From: Pyrinomonadaceae bacterium
Lineage (GTDB): Bacteria; Acidobacteriota; Blastocatellia; Pyrinomonadales; Pyrinomonadaceae
NCBI GenBank assembly: GCA_025937955.1
Contig: JAICQI010000352.1
Location: 1 to 6,416, forward strand
Direction: 5' to 3'
Length of the DNA stretch: 6,416 nt
Position numbers and translations under genes: made by a program. Shown here piece by piece: positions 1-5,990 of this stretch. Numbering within the stretch: the first letter of the stretch is position 1; each line of letters opens with the position of its first letter. The notes below the pieces were generated by a model that ran no database searches, had not been told where the DNA came from, and saw nothing but the letters and a program-made list of their open reading frames with translations.

Positions 1-30
1 CCACCTCTCCCTACATTTGCACCCAACGCG

Positions 31-42
31 TTTTTTTTTTTT
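31..42. repeat. Homopolymer run of 12 T
   Basis: Twelve consecutive T lie about 95 bp upstream of the thiE start. The 30 bases to the left contain no GC-rich hairpin, only the short palindrome AACGCGTT at 25-32, so this does not read as a complete intrinsic terminator. It could be the tail of a terminator whose stem is not recognisable, an upstream promoter element, or a slippage-prone tract. Confidence 0.6.
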
Positions 43-100
43 GGTTTAACTGTTTTGTGGTTCTCCCTTGTCTCACCACACTTTCTTCATTACTTGCTTT

Positions 101-130
101 GGGGTCCCCCTGTGGCCACACCCCTACAAA
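101..130. repeat. Degenerate copy of the GC-rich palindromic repeat (family A)
   Basis: This 30-bp stretch starts with GGGGT, contains the perfect palindrome TGTGGCCACA (111-120) and ends in CACCCCTACAAA, although the join differs from the better copies by small changes. It resembles the arms of the long inverted repeat at 5949-6023, which end in CCACCCCTACAAA. The similarity is clear at the CCCCTACAAA end and around GTGGCCAC but weak in the middle, so it is called as a decayed relative. It lies directly upstream of the thiE ATG. If translation began further upstream, at the TTG at 68, the repeat would be read as protein. Confidence 0.5.
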
Positions 131-136
131 CAGCCG

Positions 137-784
137 ATGCAGAATACTTTTCGACTTCCGCGGGTTTATGCTCTCACAGACCTGCAACTGTCCGGGGTTT
201 CGCATGCGGAGCAGGTCAGGTTGTTGAGTCTTGGTGGGGCTACCTTGGTGCAGCTGCGCGAGAAGCAGATGTCACCAAAGGAGTTTTACGAGCAGGCTAA
301 AGCGGCGGTTACTGTTGCTGAGCAATGCGGAGTGCGGTTGATCATCAACGATCGCGTGGACGTGGCGCTTGGGGTGGGCGCGAGTGGCGTTCATCTGGGC
401 CAGGACGACATGCCGCCTGAAGCTGCCCGAAAGCTCCTCGGCCCGGAGTCCATCATCGGTTACTCAACCCATAACGTCGAGCAGGCCATTGAGGCGTCGA
501 AGCTTCCGATTGACTATCTCGCCATCGGTCCAATCTTCGCGACCACGACGAAGAGCGACACCGCTCCCGTGCTTGGTATCGACGGATTGCGGGCCGTCCG
601 GCAAGCTATCGGTGACTTCCCGCTGGTGGCTATCGGCGGCATTACTTCGACCAACGCCGGCGACGTAATCGAGGCCGGCGCGGACTCCGTCGCCCTCCTC
701 AGCGCCCTTCTGGCCCACCCAGATGGCATAACTGAAGCAACACAAACCCTTCTTCGCTCCCTCCCATCACCGCGTCAAACATAA
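137..784 (+). CDS. thiE: Thiamine-phosphate synthase (ThiE)
   Basis: ThiE is the cytoplasmic enzyme that joins the pyrimidine (HMP-PP) and thiazole phosphate halves of thiamine to give thiamine phosphate and pyrophosphate. The 215-residue product has the usual length and the TIM-barrel motif order of the family. QLREK (39-43) and NDRVDVA (71-77) bind the pyrimidine and pyrophosphate. GVHLGQDDMP (84-93) carries the Mg-binding Asp. GYSTHN (108-113) has the conserved Ser. GPIFATTTK (131-139) has the Thr/Thr/Lys phosphate grip, and VAIGGI (164-169) lies near the C-terminal phosphate site. All expected active-site residues appear present. The ATG at 137 was chosen because homologues begin just before the LPRxYALTD strand; a TTG at 68 would add 23 residues encoded by a repeat. 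No clear Shine-Dalgarno precedes the ATG. No other thiamine gene and no TPP riboswitch core is visible, so regulation is unknown. Confidence 0.93.
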   Translation: MQNTFRLPRVYALTDLQLSGVSHAEQVRLLSLGGATLVQLREKQMSPKEFYEQAKAAVTVAEQCGVRLIINDRVDVALGVGASGVHLGQDDMPPEAARKLLGPESIIGYSTHNVEQAIEASKLPIDYLAIGPIFATTTKSDTAPVLGIDGLRAVRQAIGDFPLVAIGGITSTNAGDVIEAGADSVALLSALLAHPDGITEATQTLLRSLPSPRQT

Positions 785-907
785 TTTTCTTGCGTTTATC
801 ATCGTTATGCGCGAGAATCTGAGGCGTTTCGGGGGATTTTTCTTCGAGCGGCACGCCTACCTGCGGTCAAGCACCAAAAAACACGCCCCTGTGGAGTTCG
901 GACGTAG
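785..907. other. Intergenic gap between thiE and the pilus ATPase gene
   Basis: This 123-bp gap is the largest clean intergenic space between genes here and is the natural place for the promoter of the ATPase/zinc-ribbon pair. It contains a 6-bp inverted repeat, AGGCGT (822-827) and ACGCCT (853-858), with a 25-nt loop, which is too weak to call a terminator. A poor promoter-like pair, TTGCGT at 790 and GAGAAT at 813 with a 17-bp spacer, is present but not convincing. GGAG at 893-896, 11 nt before the ATG, is the likely ribosome binding site of the next gene. Confidence 0.4.
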
Positions 908-2092
908 ATGAGTTTCTTTGATTTACCCCCCATTATTGAGCGCATGTTGCTGGTCTCCGACAAGATCAGCGACTTGAATTTCTCGGTCGGCCAGCTCCCA
1001 CAGGTTGAAATCAACGGCAAACTGACTCCGGTCCAGCCCCTCGGAATGCAGAAGCTTTCGCCCTACCAGACCGAGATCATCGCGATGACCCTCATGCACG
1101 GCCATCCCGATGCCGCCGAGCGCCTTGCGCGCACCGGCACCGCCGATCTGAGTTACTCGCTGCCCTCGCGCGCGCGTTTTCGCGTCAACATTTTTCAGCA
1201 GCGTGGCGTGTTCTCGATCGTCATGCGAGTCATCCCGACTGACATTCCGACTTTGCGTTCGCTCGGTTTGCCACCGCACCTGGGCGAGATCGCTGAGCTT
1301 CGCAACGGGCTCGTGCTGGTAACTGGTCCAACCGGCTCAGGCAAGAGCTCCACGCAGGCAGCGATCATCGACATCATCAACGAGAAGAAGTACTACCACG
1401 TCGTCACTATCGAAGATCCAATCGAATATCTTCACTTGCACAAGCGATCGACGATCAACCAGCGTGAAGTCGGCCACGACACGCGCGACTTTCCTTCCGC
1501 CCTGCGAGCGACCTTGCGCCAGGCGCCGAAGGTAATCCTGATCGGCGAGATGCGAGATTTTGAGACGACGGAGATCGCATTGGAAGCCGCGGAAACAGGT
1601 CACCTCGTGCTTTCCACACTTCACACCATCGACGCTTCAAAGACTGTCGATCGCATCATCGGGCTTTATCCGAAGAACGAAGAACCTGTGATTCGCACAC
1701 GACTGGCGCAGACGTTCCGTTACATCGTTTCGCAGCGCTTAATTCCGCGCGCGGACGGCAGCGGGCGCGTGGCGGCAATGGAGATTCTGAGATCGAGCCC
1801 GCGGACGCGCGAGTACATTGAAGCGGGCGAGGTTGAAGGAAAGTCTCTTCTTGATGCAATGCGCGACGGCAAGCTGGACGGCATGCAGGATTTCGACACG
1901 GTCATCAAAGGTTTGATCGAGTCGAAGGTAGTGACTCTCGAAGACGGCCTCGCCTTCGCCACCAACCAAAACAATCTACTGCTCTCGCTGAAAGGCATGA
2001 CTGCGTCTGAGGATTTCATTCGACGTGAAGTCGATAGCATGCCGTCAAACGCGTTTTCCGACTCCGGTTCCATGCTGGGACTCATTGAATAG
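908..2092 (+). CDS. PilT/PilU-family type IV pilus retraction ATPase
   Basis: This is a cytoplasmic hexameric secretion-type ATPase of the kind that powers disassembly (retraction) of type IV pili. In the 394-residue product, the N-terminal domain has the family signature SDLNFSVGQLPQVEINGKL (21-39), with N where many members have H. The core follows: Walker A GPTGSGKS (140-147), Asp box VVTIEDPIEY (165-174) with the catalytic Glu, Walker B VILIGEMRD (209-217), and His box GHLVLSTLHT (231-240). The length is slightly above classical PilT (about 345-380) because of a tail after residue 365 that ends SDSGSMLGLIE. The PilT signature AIRNLIR is replaced by RTREYIE at 299-305, and the C-terminal region (LDGMQDFD, 323-330) is as close to PilU as to PilT, so no symbol is assigned. 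The start is supported by GGAG at 893-896. It is probably co-transcribed with the zinc-ribbon gene 5 bp downstream. The ATPase family is certain; which paralogue it is remains open. Confidence 0.93.
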   Translation: MSFFDLPPIIERMLLVSDKISDLNFSVGQLPQVEINGKLTPVQPLGMQKLSPYQTEIIAMTLMHGHPDAAERLARTGTADLSYSLPSRARFRVNIFQQRGVFSIVMRVIPTDIPTLRSLGLPPHLGEIAELRNGLVLVTGPTGSGKSSTQAAIIDIINEKKYYHVVTIEDPIEYLHLHKRSTINQREVGHDTRDFPSALRATLRQAPKVILIGEMRDFETTEIALEAAETGHLVLSTLHTIDASKTVDRIIGLYPKNEEPVIRTRLAQTFRYIVSQRLIPRADGSGRVAAMEILRSSPRTREYIEAGEVEGKSLLDAMRDGKLDGMQDFDTVIKGLIESKVVTLEDGLAFATNQNNLLLSLKGMTASEDFIRREVDSMPSNAFSDSGSMLGLIE

Positions 2093-2097
2093 ATTCC

Positions 2098-2865
2098 ATG
2101 ATCATTGTTTGCCAAAAGTGTTCGACGCGTTTGCAGATAGACGATGAGAAGTCGCCGCAGCGACCGTTCAACGTTCGTTGTCCGAAGTGCAACAACACAG
2201 TCAGCTCAGGTCCAGCGAATCCGGCGATGGAACAAAGCGCGCTGGCGGTGGGCGGATCTCCAGCGACCGAACATCCGCGTTTTGAACAGTCGACGGCGCG
2301 TGCGTATGCGCCGCCCACGGCTGTGACAGCGACAAACGGAAACGTAAATTCAAACGACGACGCACTCCGCATGCTCGTTGACTTGCTGTCGAAGAGCTCG
2401 GGTCACAACACTGAGAACCCACACGCGCGTCCGTCGTGGGACAAACGCAAGGCGCTGCTTTGCGCGAGCGAGCCGTATCGCGAATCCGTTGCGGGTAAGC
2501 TCGCGGACAGTGGCTTTGAAGTTTTTGTTGCGGAAGACACGCGACAGGCAGTGGAAACAATGCGTGCGAACAAAATGGACGTGGTTTTGCTGGAGCCACA
2601 GTTTGATCCCGCTGAGCAGGGCTCGGCTTTTGTGGTCAGGGAGATCAACGTGCTGCGCCCGCCGCAACGCCGGCGACTGTTCTTTGTATTGCTGTCGCCT
2701 TCGCTGCGCACGATGGATGCGCACGGCGCGTTTTTAAGCAACGTCAACGCGGTGGTGAACATAACCGACATCGACGAGTTGCCGCGGATCCTGGACGTCG
2801 CGTTGCGTGAATTCAACGAGCTCTACCGCGACTTCTACGCCGCCTCAGGCCTCAAGGCTTTGTAA
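2098..2865 (+). CDS. MJ0042-type zinc-ribbon protein with degenerate receiver-like domain
   Basis: The 255-residue product has three parts. Residues 1-35 form a zinc ribbon of the MJ0042 type, with Cys pairs C5/C8 and C28/C31 and the typical RCPKC knuckle. Residues 36-112 are a low-complexity linker rich in Ala, Pro, Ser and Asn, with one likely helix (DDALRMLVDLLSKS, 87-100). Residues 116-245 follow the alternating strand/helix pattern of a response-regulator receiver. The receiver lacks the phosphorylation chemistry: strand 1 (KALLCASEP) has no acidic pair, the phospho-acceptor position after DVVLL is E166, and the usual Lys-Pro is NI (221-222). Only the Ser after strand 4 (LLS, S200) fits. 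It is probably a pseudo-receiver used for protein contacts. No transmembrane segment or signal peptide is seen. The gene follows the pilus ATPase by 5 bp, which suggests co-expression and perhaps a role in pilus or motility control; that role is inference. No clear Shine-Dalgarno is present, so translation may depend on coupling. Confidence 0.85.
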   Translation: MIIVCQKCSTRLQIDDEKSPQRPFNVRCPKCNNTVSSGPANPAMEQSALAVGGSPATEHPRFEQSTARAYAPPTAVTATNGNVNSNDDALRMLVDLLSKSSGHNTENPHARPSWDKRKALLCASEPYRESVAGKLADSGFEVFVAEDTRQAVETMRANKMDVVLLEPQFDPAEQGSAFVVREINVLRPPQRRRLFFVLLSPSLRTMDAHGAFLSNVNAVVNITDIDELPRILDVALREFNELYRDFYAASGLKAL

Positions 2866-2895
2866 TCTTCGGCGACAATCCAACCATAAGACTCG

Positions 2896-2939
2896 AAGGC
2901 ACAAAGTCCGATTTTGTGTCTTTGTGCCTTTGTGGTGAG
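2896..2939. repeat. Hairpin repeat with three TTTGTGNN octamers, abutting the CDF gene start (family B)
   Basis: An 11-bp perfect inverted repeat, AAGGCACAAAG (2896-2906) and CTTTGTGCCTT (2920-2930), flanks a 13-nt loop. The right side is also a tandem run of three related octamers: TTTGTGTC (2913-2920), TTTGTGCC (2921-2928) and TTTGTGGT (2929-2936). No T run follows the stem, so it is not a typical intrinsic terminator. From memory, similar TTTGTG-rich segments recur between genes in several environmental bacterial phyla; this was not checked. It lies between the zinc-ribbon gene and the CDF gene and ends at the CDF ATG. Confidence 0.7.
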
Positions 2940-3902
2940 ATGCTAATCTTAGCGCGCGTGGAACCTAAGCATCACAAGGGCGCTCACAGCCACCGTCACA
3001 AGAACGAAAGCTGGCGGCGACTGAGCCTTGTGCTGATCCTTACGACAGGTTACATGTTCGCCGAAATCGTGGGTGCGTGGTGGACCGGATCGCTGGCCCT
3101 GCTTGCTGATGCGGGACACATGTTGACTGACGTTGCCGCGCTCGTGCTGGCGCTCATCGCTGTCTGGTTTGGCTCGCGTCCTGCAACTTCCCGCAAAACC
3201 TTTGGCTATTACCGCCTGGAAATCATTGCTGCGCTCGTCAACGGCGTGGCCCTGGTGGTGATTTCGCTTTTCATCTCTTACGGTGCATACGAGCGCTGGC
3301 TTGCGCCTCCAGTCATTCAAAGCGGGCCAATGATCGTCATAGCCGCCGGCGGTCTCATTATCAACCTGCTCTGCGCCTGGATACTTCACGCTCACGATGA
3401 AGTCGACCTCAATCTGCGTGGCGCATGGATGCACGTAATGGGTGATGCGCTGGGCTCGGTAGCTGCGATCCTCGCCGGCGTCTGTATGTGGTTGTTTGGG
3501 TGGTATGCGGCGGATGCGATCTTCAGCGTGGTGATCAGCCTGCTGATTATCTGGGGCTCGGTGCGGTTGATCAAAGAGTCGACCAACGTGCTTTTGGAAG
3601 GCACGCCCGCGCACATCAATCTGGCGGCCGTTGAAAGCGCGATTCTTGACACCAATGGCGTGGCTGACGTCCACGATCTACACGTTTGGACCATCACGTC
3701 CGGGCGCGATGCGCTGAGCGCGCACGTAATTCACGCTCACAGCATTTCGCAGCCTGACCTGTTGCGGGAGCTGCGCACGAAACTTCACGATCGTTTTGGC
3801 GTGGATCATCTCACGATCCAGATGGAAACCCCCGATTTCGAAGACGAGACGTTTCATTTCTGCCACGCGGGCACGGCGTGTTTTAGGTCGGAAAGAAATT
3901 AA
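2940..3902 (+). CDS. Cation diffusion facilitator, CzcD/ZitB-like Zn2+ (Cd2+/Co2+) exporter
   Basis: This inner-membrane antiporter expels divalent metal, most likely Zn2+, in exchange for protons. The 320-residue product begins with a short His-rich cytoplasmic segment (HHKGAHSHRH, 11-20), followed by six predicted membrane helices at about 29-48, 51-77, 95-117, 131-149, 163-187 and 190-208. Both transport-site signatures are intact: H60xxxD64 in helix 2 (DAGHMLTD) and H165xxxD169 in helix 5 (HVMGD). This HD-HD arrangement is typical of Zn/Cd-type CDFs. The cytoplasmic C-terminal dimer domain contains the family HDLHVW (245-250) and ends with a His/Cys cluster (HFCH at 306-309, C314). A GTG at 2916 would extend the protein by 8 residues, but those come from the hairpin repeat, so the ATG at 2940 is preferred. 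No clear Shine-Dalgarno and no metal-regulator gene are visible. Specificity is inferred from motifs. Confidence 0.92.
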   Translation: MLILARVEPKHHKGAHSHRHKNESWRRLSLVLILTTGYMFAEIVGAWWTGSLALLADAGHMLTDVAALVLALIAVWFGSRPATSRKTFGYYRLEIIAALVNGVALVVISLFISYGAYERWLAPPVIQSGPMIVIAAGGLIINLLCAWILHAHDEVDLNLRGAWMHVMGDALGSVAAILAGVCMWLFGWYAADAIFSVVISLLIIWGSVRLIKESTNVLLEGTPAHINLAAVESAILDTNGVADVHDLHVWTITSGRDALSAHVIHAHSISQPDLLRELRTKLHDRFGVDHLTIQMETPDFEDETFHFCHAGTACFRSERN

Positions 3903-3911
3903 CGAGCAACA

Positions 3912-4154
3912 ATGGAACTCAATCTCCTCTTGACTCTAGATCTGCGAGAACAAGCAGCTTTGCAGGCGGCACTGGTTACTCATGGCGCGCCCGATGCGCT
4001 GGTGACGCTTGCGCTCACGGGCGCCTGTCGCATCGGATCGATGGAAGAGGCACGACAACTGCGCAAGTGGCTAGCTGGGGCGCGCTCTGCGGGTGAGACA
4101 GATGCCGCCGCGCTGCACGTGATCGAGAAGGCGATGATTGATTTCGGTCTATAG
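3912..4154 (+). CDS. Small protein of unknown function (80 aa)
   Basis: I do not recognise this protein. The 80-residue product is Ala- and Leu-rich with alternating polar and acidic residues (for example EEARQLRKWLAGARSAGETDAAALHVIEKA), which suggests a small soluble all-helical fold. It has a single Cys (about residue 39), no signal peptide, no membrane helix and no metal-binding motif. It starts 9 nt after the CDF stop, and its stop lies 16 nt before the likely LarA-like start, so it fits a co-transcribed run. No strong Shine-Dalgarno is seen. The open frame between two certain genes, the tight spacing and the similar base composition favour a real gene, but no homologue could be checked. 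Confidence 0.65.
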   Translation: MELNLLLTLDLREQAALQAALVTHGAPDALVTLALTGACRIGSMEEARQLRKWLAGARSAGETDAAALHVIEKAMIDFGL

Positions 4155-4183
4155 CCACAGATTTACACGGATGAATATGGATC
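4153..4183. repeat. Repeat-like segment holding the LarA-like start codon (family C)
   Basis: The segment runs from AGCCACAGATTTACACGG through the ATG at 4171 to ATATGGATC. I recall very similar stretches of the form CCACAGATTACACGGATGAACACGG as common intergenic repeats in several bacterial phyla, but could not search for them here. Only one copy is in this window, so its repeat nature rests on recollection. It overlaps the stop codon of the small ORF and supplies both candidate ATGs (4171 and 4177) of the next gene. Confidence 0.45.
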
Positions 4184-5433
4184 TGGCTTATGGGCGACGA
4201 ACTTTCGAATTGAGTTTTGACGAACATCAGTTCGCTGTTTTAAGCACGAATACTGATCGCGAAGCGCCACTGAGTGATTTTGACATAGGCGCGGCCCTCG
4301 ACTCACCAATCGCTTCACCACCACTCGACGAGATTGCCGGCGGTGATGATTCAGTGCTGATCGTTGTTTCCGATGCTACTCGCGCCACCGCGAGCGCGCA
4401 GTTGGTAAACCTGCTTGTGCGGCGTCTTGTTCAGGCGGGTGTTTCACCGGCACAGATCGCGGTGATCTTTGCCACTGGAATTCACCGGCCCGTCAGTGAA
4501 AAAGAGAAGGTTGAGCTACTGACGCCTTTCATCGTGCAACGGCTGCGCATTTTCCAGCATGATGCTTACGATCGAGCAAGGCTCACCACACTTGGCAAAA
4601 CAGAACGCGGAGTAACGCTTGAAGTTAATAGTGCGCTGCAAGAGTTTTCGCGCGTGTTTGTGATCGGCGGGATCACTTTTCATTACTTTGCAGGATTTAC
4701 CGGCGGTCGTAAGTCGATCTGCCCCGGACTTGCATCAGCCGAAACGATCGAAGCTACCCACATGCTGGCGCTGGATTTTGAGCGTGGCGGCCGCAAAGCA
4801 GGCGTGGCCGCGGGCCGGCTGGATGGAAATGCCGTTCATGAAGAATGCGAGCGTGTGGCCTCACTCGTCGCGCCGGCGTTTGGCCTAAACACGATTGTCA
4901 ACGAAGACAAGCGGGCAGTCAGGATGTTTTGTGGAGACTGGCGACTGGCCCACCGCGCTGCTTGTGATTATTACCTGGACCGGCATTCAGTTACGATTCC
5001 CGCAAAGCGCGATATCGTAATCGCCAGTTGCGGCGGCTTCCCGCACGACATCAACATGATCCAGGCCCACAAAGCACTCGACATGGCCGCACTTGCCTGC
5101 AACGAGGGTGGAACCATTATCCTGCTCGCCGAATGCAGCGACGGTCTCGGACGCCCGGATTTCCTGAAGTGGTTTGACGAAAGCGACTCACGCGCGCTTG
5201 AAGCACGGCTCGTCAACGGTTATGAAGTTAACGGACAAACGGCGTGGGCCCTGTTGGCCAAGGCTGAACGCTATCGCGTCTACTTGGTTTCAGACCTTCC
5301 CAGCGACGACGTGAAACGGATGCGAATGATTCCCGTGCGAACTATTGCCGAGGCGCTGCGGCAGGCAGGAAACGGAGACGGTTTTATTCTGCCGCGTGGA
5401 GCGGCAGTGTTGCCAAGGATGCAGGCGACGTGA
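4171..5433 (+). CDS. LarA-family nickel-dependent 2-hydroxyacid racemase/epimerase
   Basis: LarA-type enzymes interconvert the two configurations of a 2-hydroxyacid by hydride transfer on a nickel-pincer cofactor bound through a Lys. The 420-residue product matches the family in length and motif order: SDATR (67-71), ATGIHRP (101-107), FHYFAGFTGGRKS (170-182), ATHM (195-198), MIQAHKALD (296-304) and a downstream TAW (357-359). Aligned by motif with Lactiplantibacillus LarA, the cofactor and catalytic residues are kept: R71, H105, H171, K181 (cofactor attachment), H197 (nickel ligand), Q298, K301 and probably W359. The spacings H105-H171-K181-H197 equal those I recall for H108-H174-K184-H200. 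The substrate cannot be read from sequence: lactate, malate, phenyllactate or sugar-acid activities are known in the family. Homologues begin just before the YGxxxxE(L/F) strand, so the ATG at 4171 (or 4177) is preferred over the in-frame TTG at 4138. No Shine-Dalgarno is evident. The larB/C/E cofactor genes are not in the window. Confidence 0.88.
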   Translation: MNMDLAYGRRTFELSFDEHQFAVLSTNTDREAPLSDFDIGAALDSPIASPPLDEIAGGDDSVLIVVSDATRATASAQLVNLLVRRLVQAGVSPAQIAVIFATGIHRPVSEKEKVELLTPFIVQRLRIFQHDAYDRARLTTLGKTERGVTLEVNSALQEFSRVFVIGGITFHYFAGFTGGRKSICPGLASAETIEATHMLALDFERGGRKAGVAAGRLDGNAVHEECERVASLVAPAFGLNTIVNEDKRAVRMFCGDWRLAHRAACDYYLDRHSVTIPAKRDIVIASCGGFPHDINMIQAHKALDMAALACNEGGTIILLAECSDGLGRPDFLKWFDESDSRALEARLVNGYEVNGQTAWALLAKAERYRVYLVSDLPSDDVKRMRMIPVRTIAEALRQAGNGDGFILPRGAAVLPRMQAT

Positions 5434-5990
5434 AGCTCGAGTTAAAAACATGTACTGTGCGTAGTTGGGAGTGGCGGGATCGCGATGCCATCGTGCGTCA
5501 TGCAAACAACCGCAACGTTTGGATGAATCTGCGCGATCGTTTTCCGCACCCATACACCGACAGGGATGCGCGCAACTGGCTCGAGTGCATCGTGGGTCAC
5601 GAACCGGAAACGAATTTCGCCATTGCCGTAGCCGGTGAGGTGGTTGGTGGTATAGGCTTCATACTGCAACATGATGTGGCCCGGCGCTCCGCGGAAATCG
5701 GATATTGGCTCGGCGAGGAGTTCTGGGGACGCGGGATTGCTACCGAGGCAGTGATTGCCGTGACGGCCCACGCATTTGCAAACCACGATTTGTGTCGCGT
5801 ATTTGCTCATGTGTTTGATTGGAACCGCGCTTCGGCGCGCGTGCTCGAAAAAGCGGGATACGAGTTTGAAGGACGTATGAGGAAGAGCGTTACAAAAGAC
5901 GGTAAAACGATCGATCAGCTCATGTATGCAATCGTCCGCGAATGTTTGTTTGTAGGGGTGGCCCTCCGTGGCCACCCCAGCTACCCCTAA
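5430..5990 (+). CDS. GNAT-family N-acetyltransferase, RimJ/RimL-like, with repeat-derived C-terminus
   Basis: The product is a 186-residue cytoplasmic acetyl-CoA-dependent acyltransferase of the type that modifies N-termini of ribosomal proteins or small amine substrates; the acceptor is unknown. The acetyl-CoA loop is in EEFWGRGIATEA (96-107). It is followed by the family segment NRASARVLEKAGYEFEGRMR (132-151) and a closing strand with DGKTIDQLMYAIVRE (157-171). The GTG start overlaps the LarA-like stop codon (GTGA, 5430-5433), and AAGGA at 5415-5419 lies 10 nt upstream, so translation is likely coupled. Relatives normally stop shortly after the YA(I/L)xRxE strand. Here F174-P186 are encoded by the left arm and loop of the palindromic repeat beginning at 5949, and the stop TAA (5988-5990) lies inside the hairpin loop. 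The extension probably replaced the original stop and is unlikely to matter for catalysis. Confidence 0.87.
   Translation: MKLELKTCTVRSWEWRDRDAIVRHANNRNVWMNLRDRFPHPYTDRDARNWLECIVGHEPETNFAIAVAGEVVGGIGFILQHDVARRSAEIGYWLGEEFWGRGIATEAVIAVTAHAFANHDLCRVFAHVFDWNRASARVLEKAGYEFEGRMRKSVTKDGKTIDQLMYAIVRECLFVGVALRGHPSYP

Noticed and set aside
68..136. N-terminal extension of ThiE from the TTG at 68
   Set aside because: The extra 23 residues come partly from a decayed palindromic repeat and do not resemble ThiE N-termini. The ATG at 137 fits the family start.
1..136. TPP riboswitch upstream of thiE
   Set aside because: No CUGAGA element and no matching downstream TPP core could be found in the leader.
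790..818. Sigma70-type promoter (TTGCGT, 17 bp, GAGAAT) before the ATPase gene
   Set aside because: Both hexamers match the consensus poorly, so position alone is not enough to call it.
2949..3674. Long minus-strand reading frame (241 codons)
   Set aside because: It is the antisense shadow of the CDF exporter, whose HxxxD motifs and membrane helices are unambiguous on the + strand.
4138..4170. Upstream TTG start for the LarA-like gene
   Set aside because: It would overlap the small ORF, adds residues encoded by the repeat-like segment, and the family normally starts right before the YG strand.
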